Below are positions 9,396 to 18,116 of a stretch of 30,115 nt of DNA, in pieces. Made by a program: the position numbers and the translations under genes. Every line of letters starts with the position of its first letter. Within the stretch, counting starts at the first letter, position 1. The notes below the pieces were generated by a model that did no database searches, was not told where the DNA came from, and was given only the letters and a program-made list of their open reading frames with translations. Source of the DNA: an uncultured Alistipes sp. (lineage in GTDB: Bacteria; Bacteroidota; Bacteroidia; Bacteroidales; Rikenellaceae); assembly GCA_900769525.1 (NCBI GenBank), contig CAAGGY010000006.1, positions 1 to 30,115 on the forward strand, given 5' to 3'.

Positions 9396-9419
9396 AGACT
9401 ATATTATTATAACATAAGG

Positions 9420-9585
9420 AAGTTGTAGACGAGGAGCTAATTCAAGGCCGGCAAAGGGAAAAAAGTTGTAGAAGAGGAGCTAATTTTAGGCTTGCGAAGT
9501 TTGAGAAACCGCAGCATACTATGGCGTATGTGAGGATTTCAAGGACGAGCATAACGACAAAATAGTCCTCTTGTACAACTTTTTT
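9420..9585. repeat. Hairpin-forming repeat element with a tandem partial copy
   Basis: A unit beginning AAGTTGTAGA-GAGGAGCTAATT occurs twice in direct orientation, at 9420 and 9463 (43 bases apart). A third related copy in inverted orientation ends the element at 9585 (AGTCCTCTTGTACAACTTTTTT). The left arm is 9459-9488 and the right arm 9556-9585. The interior continues the pairing (CATAC/GTATG around 9514-9530, TTTGAGAAACC against GGATTTCAAGG), so about 127 bases can fold into one long imperfect hairpin. This resembles a MITE or a REP-type element. An open frame on the minus strand across it is judged not to be a gene. No clear target-site duplication is visible. Confidence 0.75.
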
Positions 9586-9662
9586 GGTATGGTTTTGGTT
9601 GATAAGAATTTTGTTTTCATCTAAAAAGGTAGTGAAAAGGGTGTAAAAAACAATATTATTGT

Positions 9663-9693
9663 TTTGACTCAACTATTTAATTTACTATCTTTG
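9663..9693 (+). promoter_or_regulatory. Bacteroides-type promoter of the polysaccharide locus
   Basis: A TTTG at 9663-9666 is followed after 19 bases by TATCTTTG at 9686-9693, a full match to the Bacteroides -33/-7 pattern. The expected start of transcription is near 9699, leaving a leader of about 38 bases before the sugar transferase ATG. Downstream genes through 21011 are closely spaced with no obvious internal terminator, so this may drive all of them. Confidence 0.72.
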
Positions 9694-9737
9694 CGTGAGA
9701 TATGAGCAAATGAGACTGTAAAAAAAGTCTAAAAATA

Positions 9738-10745
9738 ATGATTTCTGCAACCATATTCGAGAGAGAGAGAAGTAACAACGGAGGTGTTGCGCACTGCTAC
9801 TACAACCCTGAGGCAGGTGCGTGGATAGCCTACGGTAAGTCGGCATACGCACTGCGCAAGATGGTAAAGAGCGCAGGCTATGACAACCTGCGTAGCTACT
9901 CCTACGACTTCGATATCGCCTGCTCAATGGTTGGCAACCTCACAATAGAGCAGCTATGCCAGACTAACGCCACACTCGAGAGGGATGAGCAGTATATCTG
10001 CATCAAGACAACCATCGAATTTGACATCATAAGCTACGAGAACTGGGTGGAGCGACTCAAGCAAGAGCGTGAAAACAAGAGGCAGATGTGGGTAGATACT
10101 CGCATCAGCAGCGAGCTACCTAAAAACGAGTTTATTCGTGATGGAATGTCGACATTTGCTCGCCGTGTAAAGCGCACCATAGATGCTATCTGCGCCTCTG
10201 TTGCTCTGGTGATATTCTTGCCACTATTTATCATCACCTATATTTGCGTGCGCCTCGAAGATGGTGGCCCTGCAATATTTAAGCAAGAGCGTATAGGTCG
10301 CTACGGACGTCCATTCAACATCTACAAATTTCGCTCGATGCGCATCGACGCCGAGAAGAGTGGCCCAAAACTGAGCCACAGTGGCGGCAAGCAGGATGAT
10401 AGACTCACAAAGGTGGGTAGATTCATACGTGCCCACCACATAGACGAGCTCCCTCAGCTTTGGAATGTCGTCAAGGGCGATATGGCGTTTGTAGGCCCAC
10501 GCCCCGAACGCATGTACTACATCGAGAAGATTATGGAGTACGACAAGCGATACACCTACCTCTATCAGATACGTCCAGGCGTAACGAGCTATGCTACGCT
10601 CTACAACGGCTACACCGACACAATGGAGAAGATGCTACAACGCCTCGAGTATGACCTCTACTACTTAGAGCATAGGTCGTGGCGATTTGACATGATAATA
10701 CTCTTTAAAACATTCTGTGCCATAGTTCTGGGCAAGAAATTCTAA
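9738..10745 (+). CDS. Initiating sugar phosphate transferase with unusual N-terminal domain
   Basis: The C-terminal 195 residues are a bacterial sugar transferase (PF02397 type) that moves a sugar phosphate from a nucleotide sugar to undecaprenyl phosphate. Marks are RRVKRTIDAICASVALVIFLPLF (basic entry plus membrane-embedded helix, about residues 142-170), IFKQERIGRYGRPFNIYKFRSM, RFIRAHHIDELPQLWNVVKGDM, and VGPRPERMYYI followed by the RPGVTSYATL block. The first 140 residues contain no membrane segment, unlike the multi-helix N terminus of WbaP-type enzymes, and look like a soluble domain I do not recognise. It is the first gene after the promoter, the usual position for the initiating enzyme. 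Confidence 0.87.
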   Translation: MISATIFERERSNNGGVAHCYYNPEAGAWIAYGKSAYALRKMVKSAGYDNLRSYSYDFDIACSMVGNLTIEQLCQTNATLERDEQYICIKTTIEFDIISYENWVERLKQERENKRQMWVDTRISSELPKNEFIRDGMSTFARRVKRTIDAICASVALVIFLPLFIITYICVRLEDGGPAIFKQERIGRYGRPFNIYKFRSMRIDAEKSGPKLSHSGGKQDDRLTKVGRFIRAHHIDELPQLWNVVKGDMAFVGPRPERMYYIEKIMEYDKRYTYLYQIRPGVTSYATLYNGYTDTMEKMLQRLEYDLYYLEHRSWRFDMIILFKTFCAIVLGKKF

Positions 10746-10768
10746 CATAAAAGAAGAGACCTAAGTAT

Positions 10769-12070
10769 ATGAAGATTGCAGTTGCAGGAACGGGATATGT
10801 GGGATTGAGCATTGCAACGCTACTCGCTCAACATAACGAGGTGACGGCCGTGGATGTCATCGCCGAGAAGGTCGACATGATTAATCGTCGCAAGTCACCA
10901 ATCCAGGATAGCTATATCGAGCAATATCTCAGCGAGCGAGAGCTTAACCTACACGCTACGCTCGATGCTGAGGCGGCATATTCCACAGCCGAGATTGTGG
11001 TTATTGCTGTGCCAACAAACTACGATCCGCAGCTTAACCACTTCGACACACACAACATCGAGCATGTCATCGACATTGTGCAGCAGGTAAACCCTGAGGC
11101 AATAATCGTGGTTAAGTCGACGATTCCTGTGGGCTACTGCCGAAGCCTCTATGCACGGTATGCCGAGCGAGGTGCTAAGCGTCTTAACCTCATCTTCTCA
11201 CCCGAGTTCCTGCGTGAGAGTCGTGCGCTGGAGGACAACCTATACCCCTCACGTATCATCATCGGAACACCCAACATCATCGAGGCGGATGGCACCAATG
11301 CCGAGAACAAGGCTATCGAGAGGCTTGCCGACATGCCACGTCTGGAGCTTATGTCACGTCGCTTTGCCGAGCTACTACAGCAGGGGGCGCTCAAGGAGGA
11401 TATCCCCGTTTTGTATATGGGCATCGAGGAGGCAGAGGCCGTGAAGCTCTTTGCCAACACCTACCTTGCACTGCGAGTAAGCTACTTCAACGAGTTGGAT
11501 ACATACGCCGAGATTAAGGGCCTTAATTCGCAGGCCATAATCGAGGGTGTGGGCCTCGACCCACGCATCGGCACACACTATAACAACCCATCGTTTGGCT
11601 ATGGCGGCTACTGCCTACCCAAGGACACCAAGCAGCTGCTGGCAAACTACAAGGATGTGCCTCAGAATATGATGACGGCAATCGTCGAGAGCAACCGCAC
11701 ACGCAAGGACTACATCGCCGACCAGGTGCTGCGCCGTGCAGGCTACTACACGGGCTCGGCCGAGTGGGAGGCCTCACGTGAGAAGAGTGTTACGGTGGGC
11801 GTCTACCGCCTGACGATGAAGGCTGGCTCGGATAATTTCCGACAGTCGTCGATACAGGGTGTTATGAAGCGCATCAAGGCCAAGGGCGCACAAGTAATCG
11901 TCTACGAGCCAACGCTCGAGGATGGAGCCATGTTCTTCGGCTCGAAGGTTGTCAACGACCTTGCCAAGTTCAAGCAGTGTAGCGACGTTGTCATCACCAA
12001 CCGCTACCATAGCGACCTCGCCGACATCGAAGATAGACTCTACACCCGTGACCTATTTAGGAGAGATTAA
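10769..12070 (+). CDS. ugd: UDP-glucose 6-dehydrogenase
   Basis: This enzyme oxidises UDP-glucose to UDP-glucuronate with two NAD+, giving an acidic sugar donor for polysaccharide. The N terminus has the Rossmann nucleotide motif (VAGTGYVGLSIATLLAQ). The central block EAEAVKLFANTYLALRVSYF with NELDTYAE matches the short UDP-glucose dehydrogenases. The catalytic cysteine is in SFGYGGYCLPKDTKQLLAN (Cys at about residue 282). At 433 residues it is somewhat longer than the 390-400 residue enzymes, partly from an extra stretch near residues 170-200 (GTNAENKAIERLADMPRLEL). Related dehydrogenases acting on other UDP sugars cannot be fully excluded. Confidence 0.88.
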   Translation: MKIAVAGTGYVGLSIATLLAQHNEVTAVDVIAEKVDMINRRKSPIQDSYIEQYLSERELNLHATLDAEAAYSTAEIVVIAVPTNYDPQLNHFDTHNIEHVIDIVQQVNPEAIIVVKSTIPVGYCRSLYARYAERGAKRLNLIFSPEFLRESRALEDNLYPSRIIIGTPNIIEADGTNAENKAIERLADMPRLELMSRRFAELLQQGALKEDIPVLYMGIEEAEAVKLFANTYLALRVSYFNELDTYAEIKGLNSQAIIEGVGLDPRIGTHYNNPSFGYGGYCLPKDTKQLLANYKDVPQNMMTAIVESNRTRKDYIADQVLRRAGYYTGSAEWEASREKSVTVGVYRLTMKAGSDNFRQSSIQGVMKRIKAKGAQVIVYEPTLEDGAMFFGSKVVNDLAKFKQCSDVVITNRYHSDLADIEDRLYTRDLFRRD

Positions 12071-12082
12071 AGATAGCTATAA

Positions 12083-13522
12083 ATGGCAGAGGCAACAAAT
12101 AGCTCAGCAGCAAAGGGTGCTATATGGAGCACAATAGACAAATTTGGCATTGTGGCGATGCAGTTTGTCATCAACGTTGTGCTTGCACGCCTACTCACCC
12201 CCGACGACTTCGGTCTTGTGGGCATGATTCTTATCATTGTTGCTGTCTCGATAATCGTTGCCGAAGGAGGCTTTAGCTCTGCACTTATACAGAAGAGTGA
12301 TGCCTCGGAGGAGGACTATTCTACATCGTTCTACGTCAATATTACGATGTCGGCACTACTCTACGTCCTAATATATATACTCGCACCACTCGTTGCTAAG
12401 TCACTGGGTTACCCGATATTATGCGACTTTTTGCGAGTTATTAGCGTTACAATCATCCTTAGTGCCCTCGGAGTGGTTGCCCGTGTGAAACTAAAACGTA
12501 AGTTTGCATTTAAGCAGATAGCAATATCAAACATTGTGGCATATATACTCGCTGCCACCGTGGCCATTGTGATGTCTCGAGAGGGCTTCGGTGCATGGTC
12601 GTTGGTGGCTATGCACATTACGAATGCACTGTTCTCCAATATCTTCATCATCATCGCAGCTCGTTGGACTCCTTCGACAAAGTTTTCGTTCGACTCACTT
12701 AAACGACTCTTTGCCTATGGCGAATATATGCTTATTTCAGAGATATTGAGCAATGCTTGCTTCCATATTCAGAGTACACTCGTAGGCAAATATTTCACGC
12801 CACATGTGGCTGGCCAGTACGCCCAGGCAAAGAAGATGGAGGAGGTGGCTTGCATAACGCTACCAAGTGCTATGGTGCAGGTGCTCTTCCCGCTATACTC
12901 AAGCCTTCAGCACAACATTGAGCAGCTTCGTGATAGGCTCAGGGTAAACACTCAACTTTTAGCATTTGTCATATTTCCACTTATGACAATACTAATACTT
13001 GTTGCCGAGCCACTTATTATGCTACTATTTGGAGAGAGGTGGGTTGGATCAATACCAATCTTCCAGGTATTGTGTTTGGGGGGATTCTTCTGTGCGATGC
13101 AATACTTCAACTACTATGCTGTAGCTGCTATAGGTCGCAGTCGCACACTCTTCTTCGCAGGAGTGTTCAAGAGTCTATTTACCATCGGTGCGATATTGAC
13201 AGCTGTACATATAGATATGACCGCCGTACTTGTGGCAATGGTTGCCAGCAACGTGGTCAACTACCTAACAAATGCCATTGTTGCTCATATATATATAAAG
13301 TATAACGTGACACAACAACTGCTCGATGTTGCACCAATACTTGCTACAGCTGTAACATCAGGCATTGCTACATATTACGCAAGCACACTTTGTGATATTC
13401 ACTGGATAGTGCAGGTAGCTATATATTTGGTACTATATTTTGGTATATGTTACATTACCAAGAACAAAGTGCTAAACGAAGTAAGAGAGGTATTAAATAT
13501 GGTGTTAAAACGGGTGATTTAG
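12083..13522 (+). CDS. Polysaccharide flippase (Wzx/PST family)
   Basis: A 479-residue membrane protein with about 12-14 hydrophobic segments. It begins with a short polar stretch and then GAIWSTIDKFGIVAMQFVIN and LARLLTPDDFGLVGMILIIV, the typical opening of PST-type flippases that move undecaprenyl-linked repeat units across the inner membrane. Its place between ugd and the decorating enzymes supports the role. It ends two bases before the ATG of the pyruvyl transferase gene. A second flippase remnant lies at 1-309, so the region carries two. Confidence 0.88.
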   Translation: MAEATNSSAAKGAIWSTIDKFGIVAMQFVINVVLARLLTPDDFGLVGMILIIVAVSIIVAEGGFSSALIQKSDASEEDYSTSFYVNITMSALLYVLIYILAPLVAKSLGYPILCDFLRVISVTIILSALGVVARVKLKRKFAFKQIAISNIVAYILAATVAIVMSREGFGAWSLVAMHITNALFSNIFIIIAARWTPSTKFSFDSLKRLFAYGEYMLISEILSNACFHIQSTLVGKYFTPHVAGQYAQAKKMEEVACITLPSAMVQVLFPLYSSLQHNIEQLRDRLRVNTQLLAFVIFPLMTILILVAEPLIMLLFGERWVGSIPIFQVLCLGGFFCAMQYFNYYAVAAIGRSRTLFFAGVFKSLFTIGAILTAVHIDMTAVLVAMVASNVVNYLTNAIVAHIYIKYNVTQQLLDVAPILATAVTSGIATYYASTLCDIHWIVQVAIYLVLYFGICYITKNKVLNEVREVLNMVLKRVI

Positions 13523-13524
13523 CT

Positions 13525-14631
13525 ATGAAGATAGGAATTCTCACACACTACGACGTAAATAATATGGGTGCACAGCTACAGTTGTGGGCTATGTATCGTC
13601 ATCTCGAGCGACTTGGTCACGAGCCCTCGGTATTGACCTACAAGAAGAACTACGACTTTGTACCTGAGCTTGAGCGTCGCAACCAAATAACACTTGCATC
13701 GGTGCCCTACATTCTAAAGAATTACCTTTGGGCCAAGGGCTTTGGTCTTACATGGCACAATGTACGCAAATACCAAACACTCAAGAACTTCCGTCTTAGA
13801 ACACTCCGTCACACGCCACACGATACTGCAAATATCGACGCAGCGATAGTCGGTGCAGATGAGGTATTTAGCCTCGAACTTGGAATAAATAAAATGATGT
13901 TTGGTCATGGTGTGAGCACAAAAAATATGATTGCCTACGCCCCATCGGCTGGTCAGACAGACATGGCACGCATTGACCATTTCGATTGTCGTGAAATAAT
14001 GGCGAGTGGATTAAACGAGTTTATATCACTCTCTGCACGTGACAACAGCACACAGCATATTATCAAGACACTGACGGGCCAGAGAGCTGATATTGTCTGC
14101 GATCCAGCACTTCTCTACGACTTTCCACTTGAGGAGTACTCGCTACCTAAAGGCACACCGAGTGGCGACTATGTAGTGGTCTACTCCTACGATGCACGAC
14201 TCAATAGTCAAGATGAGGTTGAGGCGATAAAAAAATTTGCTAAGAATCACGGGCTCAAAACCTTGTCTGTGGGTACATACCACAAATGGTGCGACAAGAA
14301 CATCGTCTGCAATGCTCTCGAATGGCTTAAGTGCATATCACAAGCCAAGATGGTTATCACAGACACCTTTCACGGCACCATAGCAGCTGCAATCACACAG
14401 CGGCCTATGGCGCTAACCTTCAGCCGGGAGGTTAACTCACAAAAGATGCTCGACTTGGTGCAGCGTTTGGGCCTTGAATCACGACTTATGTCGCGCCTGA
14501 CCAATTCTGAGCTCGAGAGGGTATTTAGCCAGGAGCAGAATATGGATGATATCTGCATTAGAATCAATAATATGCGACACACATCGCAAGAGTATTTAGA
14601 CAACGCATTAAATCAGATTGTATGCAAATAG
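13525..14631 (+). CDS. Polysaccharide pyruvyl transferase family protein
   Basis: A 368-residue protein from ATG 13525. The frame is open upstream to 13447, but that part overlaps the flippase gene and MKIGILTHYDVNNMGAQLQL is the natural start. The family (PF04230) transfers pyruvate from phosphoenolpyruvate to a sugar as a ketal, or in Bacteroides relatives performs related decoration. Visible marks are the NMGAQLQLWAMY N-terminal block, AIVGADEVFSLE, DIVCDPALLYD, VYSYDARL, and the C-terminal KMVITDTFHGTIAAAI block with the conserved DTFHG. It overlaps the next gene, an Fe-S protein, by ten bases; the two families often occur together in Bacteroidetes polysaccharide loci. Confidence 0.84.
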   Translation: MKIGILTHYDVNNMGAQLQLWAMYRHLERLGHEPSVLTYKKNYDFVPELERRNQITLASVPYILKNYLWAKGFGLTWHNVRKYQTLKNFRLRTLRHTPHDTANIDAAIVGADEVFSLELGINKMMFGHGVSTKNMIAYAPSAGQTDMARIDHFDCREIMASGLNEFISLSARDNSTQHIIKTLTGQRADIVCDPALLYDFPLEEYSLPKGTPSGDYVVVYSYDARLNSQDEVEAIKKFAKNHGLKTLSVGTYHKWCDKNIVCNALEWLKCISQAKMVITDTFHGTIAAAITQRPMALTFSREVNSQKMLDLVQRLGLESRLMSRLTNSELERVFSQEQNMDDICIRINNMRHTSQEYLDNALNQIVCK

Positions 14632-15842
14632 ACGTGGGAATATCGGAGCCTAAGCCTTGCACTGGTTGCGGTGCGTGTGTTGCTGTATGCAAAGAGCAAG
14701 CCATATCGTTTTCAATAAACGATGAGGGCTTCTACGAGCCACGCATCGACCAGACTAAGTGTCGAGACTGCTCGGCTTGTCGCAATGTATGTTACCGCTA
14801 CAAGGCAATTGACATCTTACCACAAGTAACAGGTGGCAAGTGCTATGCCTTGCACTCATCTGATAGAGAAGTACACAGCAACTCAACCTCTGGAGGCTTT
14901 GGTTATGAGATTGCTCGCTGGGGTATTGAACAAGGCTACAAGGTTGTTGGCGTAGCCTACGATTATGCAACTGATCAGGCTAAAGGTATAATTGTGGATA
15001 GGGCTGAAGGGCTAAATAGATTGCAAGGCTCGAAATATCTACAAAGCAATAGTTATGAAGCCTTTAGCGAAACAATTAAGCTCGCCAAGAGCAATCCTAC
15101 AGAGAAGTTCATCTGCATTGGCACACCTTGCCAAATATATGGACTTAGATCTGTAATAAAACGTCTAAGACTAAGCAACGATTTCATATTTATAGACCTA
15201 TTTTGCCACGGAGTACCATCGCAACTTGTATGGGGACCATATATTGCAGCAATGCGTAAAAAGGTTGGAAACATTAGCAACATAGACTTTAGGTATAAGG
15301 GCAATGGCTGGCACCAATACTCAATTCGCATTGAGGGAGAAGATGGTGTGTACTGCAACTATGCCTACAACGACACCTTCTACCGTTACTTTTTCGATAA
15401 TGTAGCACTCAACAAATCGTGCTACGATTGTTATTTCCGCAAGGGCTACTCGGCAGCAGATATTCGCATTGGCGACTTCCTTGGAGGGGCATACGAACAT
15501 CGTGATGACGGAATATCGGCAGTAGTGGCAATAACAGAGCGTGGTACAGAGCTCGTAGAGAGATTATCAAGACAGGGGCGAGTAGTTGTTGTCGGCAAGC
15601 ACTTAGCCTCTGAATGTCTTAAATCTCAGAGCTCAGGTAAGTATGCAAACGAAAGGCTTAGGGAGGAGGTTATTGAGAGACTTCATAGCGATGATATTCA
15701 CAAGGTGCAACGATGGTACTTCAAACAACTACCACCAAAACAACGCCTACACATAAGAGTTAAGAGCTTTGCAACACTGCTTCCAACAAGCATTTTCACA
15801 AAGTTGCGTCGCTTTGCACGTCGCAGAAGATATAGAGAATAA
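14622..15842 (+). CDS. Fe-S protein, coenzyme F420 hydrogenase/dehydrogenase beta-subunit family
   Basis: A 406-residue cytosolic redox protein. The N terminus has two 4Fe-4S motifs: Cys 13, 16, 19 and 23 (CTGCGACVAVC) and Cys 47, 50, 53 and 57 (CRDCSACRNVC). The rest matches the FrhB/FdhB-like family: STSGGFGYEIARWGIEQGYK, SKYLQSNSYEAF, FICIGTPCQIYGLRSV, FCHGVPS, and CYDCYFRKGYSAADIRIGD with another cysteine pair. Bacteroidetes are not known to make F420, so the hydride carrier is more likely a flavin with another donor; this is inference. Its tight pairing with the pyruvyl transferase suggests a reductive step on the same sugar substituent. Confidence 0.85.
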   Translation: MQIDVGISEPKPCTGCGACVAVCKEQAISFSINDEGFYEPRIDQTKCRDCSACRNVCYRYKAIDILPQVTGGKCYALHSSDREVHSNSTSGGFGYEIARWGIEQGYKVVGVAYDYATDQAKGIIVDRAEGLNRLQGSKYLQSNSYEAFSETIKLAKSNPTEKFICIGTPCQIYGLRSVIKRLRLSNDFIFIDLFCHGVPSQLVWGPYIAAMRKKVGNISNIDFRYKGNGWHQYSIRIEGEDGVYCNYAYNDTFYRYFFDNVALNKSCYDCYFRKGYSAADIRIGDFLGGAYEHRDDGISAVVAITERGTELVERLSRQGRVVVVGKHLASECLKSQSSGKYANERLREEVIERLHSDDIHKVQRWYFKQLPPKQRLHIRVKSFATLLPTSIFTKLRRFARRRRYRE

Positions 15843-15865
15843 AAGATAAAAACCAAAAACGAAAG

Positions 15866-17038
15866 ATGCAATTACTACTCTTCATATTTCTACCATTTGT
15901 AGCATTTATACGCTCGTGCTGCGATTTGCGCAGTCGTGTGTCGCAGGTGGTATTTGTACTCTTTTTTGCCCTATTTGGCTACTGCCACACCTTTACCGAC
16001 ATACGTTCCGATAGTTATCGTAAGTATCTGAGTTTCGATACATATCAAGCTGAGAGTATAAGAGATATCACAACTGACTTTCTTAATGGCGAACATAAGG
16101 ATATCTATGAGAACATACTATTCAGCCTCTTGAAGAGCGTAACGGACAACCCACACATAATGATGATGGTAGTGGGACTTATCGGAGGCATATTCACAAT
16201 GCTACTCTTCAAACGATTTCTTGAGGACAAGCGCATTGGAATGACTATCCCAATAGCAATACTTATAATGATGCTCTTTATCGAGGTCAATCCTATGCTG
16301 ATGGGTGGTATTCGTAACTTCACAGCGATTTCACTATTTTTATACTCGCTGATTCGCCTTGTCATAGACAACAAACGCTGGTGGGTTATCGGCATACTCC
16401 TCACACCACTTATCCACTTTGGCTGGATTGTGGCCTCTGTGGCTGCCATCATCGTATGGCTAGTGCGAATACCAAACACACTACTCCACTACGTTGCTCT
16501 TATCATCTGCGCACTATCGCTATTTCTCGACACCTCGTCGTATACTGGAGCCTTCAACCTGATGATGGACTCTATGGATAATGAGGCTATTGCTGACCGT
16601 GTTGAAAACTACGGCGATGAGGATACAGAAGAGGAGTTCAACAAGTCGCTCACAACACGTCTTGTACGCTTGAACAACCAGATTGGTACCTGCTTTGTAT
16701 TCATACTTCTAATATTTCTACGCCGCAACCGCAGAAAACTATTCGGCAATGACTACAACCAAAAAATCTACAATCTTCTACTCTGGTTTACGATTGTGGG
16801 CTACTTACTGATATCGTTCTCAGTTGTAGGACAACGCTTTGTGTGCATATCACAGGTTCTTATATATATGCTACTGCTCAATCTCTACCAAACAAGCGAT
16901 GATAGAGCCATTGGCAGGTTCATATATGCACTACCAGTTGTATTCAGTATACGTATACTCTGGACACTGTACAACTGCTACTGCAACGTGGGTTGGGAGA
17001 TATTTGTACTTCCAACACCAGTACTATTAATGATGTAA
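15866..17038 (+). CDS. EpsG-like membrane protein, candidate polysaccharide polymerase
   Basis: A 390-residue inner-membrane protein with about ten hydrophobic segments. A large external loop near residues 45-90 contains DIRSDSYRKYLSFDTYQ and DFLNGEHKDIYENILFSLL. The IYENILFSLLK block and the pattern of a hydrophobic start, polar loop and then a string of membrane helices fit the EpsG family (PF14897). These are proposed to act as Wzy-like polymerases in exopolysaccharide synthesis. Its GC content is lower than that of the adjacent genes, which is common for polymerase genes in such loci. It starts 24 bases after the Fe-S gene and ends 12 bases before the glycosyltransferase. Confidence 0.8.
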   Translation: MQLLLFIFLPFVAFIRSCCDLRSRVSQVVFVLFFALFGYCHTFTDIRSDSYRKYLSFDTYQAESIRDITTDFLNGEHKDIYENILFSLLKSVTDNPHIMMMVVGLIGGIFTMLLFKRFLEDKRIGMTIPIAILIMMLFIEVNPMLMGGIRNFTAISLFLYSLIRLVIDNKRWWVIGILLTPLIHFGWIVASVAAIIVWLVRIPNTLLHYVALIICALSLFLDTSSYTGAFNLMMDSMDNEAIADRVENYGDEDTEEEFNKSLTTRLVRLNNQIGTCFVFILLIFLRRNRRKLFGNDYNQKIYNLLLWFTIVGYLLISFSVVGQRFVCISQVLIYMLLLNLYQTSDDRAIGRFIYALPVVFSIRILWTLYNCYCNVGWEIFVLPTPVLLMM

Positions 17039-17050
17039 AATGGTGATACA

Positions 17051-18100
17051 ATGAAGATTTTACAGGTCATAACACGCTCGGAGCTTGGTGGAGCGCAGAT
17101 GGTGGTGGCACAACTTGCCAACACGCTGTGTCGCAACCATGAAGTCATCGTGGCTGCGGGTGAGGGCGACGGAAAACTGTGGGAGATAATAGATAAGCGA
17201 GTGACAACTATCGAGTGTAAACACCTACAACGTGCGCTATCACCTCTCAAGGACCTCAGAGCCTTGATCGAACTACGACGCATCTACCGCCGCTACCGCC
17301 CCGACGTGATTCACCTCCACTCTTCGAAGGCAGGAGCACTGGGGCGCATCGTATTTCCACGCAGCAAGGTTGTCTACACGGTTCACGGCTTCGACTCTAT
17401 ACGTGTAGCCTTTCGCAAGTTTCTGCCCATAGAGCGAGCGTTACAACACCGCGCAAGAGCAATTGTTGCCGTAAGCGACTACGATCAATTAAATCTTGAT
17501 AATGAGGGTATTAACAGTAATGTTGTAACCATTCACAACGGCCTTGCAAAGCCCGAAGCGAAGATAAGCGACGAGCATAGAGCGCTATTTAGCAGATACG
17601 CAAAAGTGGTACTATGCATAGCACGACTAAGTGCGCCTAAGCTGCCAGAGCTATTCATCGAAACAGCACGCAGACTTTCTGACTACGGCTTTATATGGAT
17701 TGGCAACCAGGAGGGTGTTGAATCTCTCGGAGAGCTCCCCTCAAACTGCCACTTCTTGGGTAATATAACGGGCGCTGGGGCCTATTGCTCGCTGGCCAAC
17801 ATCTTCATGCTACCATCGAACTACGAGGGGCTGCCGATGGTTATTATTGAGGCTATGAGCCACGGCTGTCCGGTGGTAGCCTCGAACGTGGGTGGCATAA
17901 GTGAGATAGTCACAAATGGCGAGAATGGCTATGTTGTGAGCAACTCGGCAGAGGAGTTTGCAGAACGTATTACCTATATCTTAGCCTCTGGCGAGCGAGA
18001 GGGGCAGTTCAGCCAAGCAGCGCAACAGACCTACGCCCAGCAACTTACCGTAGACCGCATGGTGGAGAGGTATCTCGACATCTACACCCAAACACGCTAA
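17051..18100 (+). CDS. Glycosyltransferase family 4 (GT-B fold)
   Basis: A 349-residue retaining glycosyltransferase. The N-terminal Rossmann domain has MKILQVITRSELGGAQMVVAQ with the glycine loop, RPDVIHLHSSKAGALGRI and VYTVHGFDS. The C-terminal domain has VVLCIARLSAPKLPELFIE and the acidic EX7E motif (Glu 259 and Glu 267 in NYEGLPMVIIEAMSHGCPVVAS). It adds one sugar to the lipid-linked repeat unit; the donor and linkage cannot be read from sequence. It is the only clear glycosyltransferase apart from the initiating enzyme, so the repeat unit is either short or needs enzymes encoded elsewhere. Confidence 0.9.
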   Translation: MKILQVITRSELGGAQMVVAQLANTLCRNHEVIVAAGEGDGKLWEIIDKRVTTIECKHLQRALSPLKDLRALIELRRIYRRYRPDVIHLHSSKAGALGRIVFPRSKVVYTVHGFDSIRVAFRKFLPIERALQHRARAIVAVSDYDQLNLDNEGINSNVVTIHNGLAKPEAKISDEHRALFSRYAKVVLCIARLSAPKLPELFIETARRLSDYGFIWIGNQEGVESLGELPSNCHFLGNITGAGAYCSLANIFMLPSNYEGLPMVIIEAMSHGCPVVASNVGGISEIVTNGENGYVVSNSAEEFAERITYILASGEREGQFSQAAQQTYAQQLTVDRMVERYLDIYTQTR

Positions 18101-18116
18101 ACACCTAATTATAACT

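Larger units (their letters stand above)
9396..9737. other. 342-base gap with repeat element, promoter and short leader
   Basis: No gene is supported here. The left half holds a tandem partial repeat and a long imperfect hairpin (listed separately). The middle (9586-9660) is AT-rich and without recognisable sites. The right part holds a promoter and a leader of about 38 bases that includes two overlapping mini reading frames (ATG at 9702 and at 9710, each with a stop within four codons) and a small AGACT/AGTCT inverted repeat at 9714-9731. Confidence 0.7.

Noticed and set aside
9442..9672. A 76-residue open frame on the minus strand
   Set aside because: It lies over the hairpin repeat element; its sequence is explained by the repeat and the start lies in the promoter region of the next gene.
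9586..9738. A UpxY/UpxZ antitermination system at the head of the polysaccharide locus
   Set aside because: No gene of either family is present before the sugar transferase.
13447..13524. Upstream extension of the pyruvyl transferase frame
   Set aside because: It overlaps the flippase gene, is basic and unlike the family, and MKIGILTHY at 13525 is the natural start.
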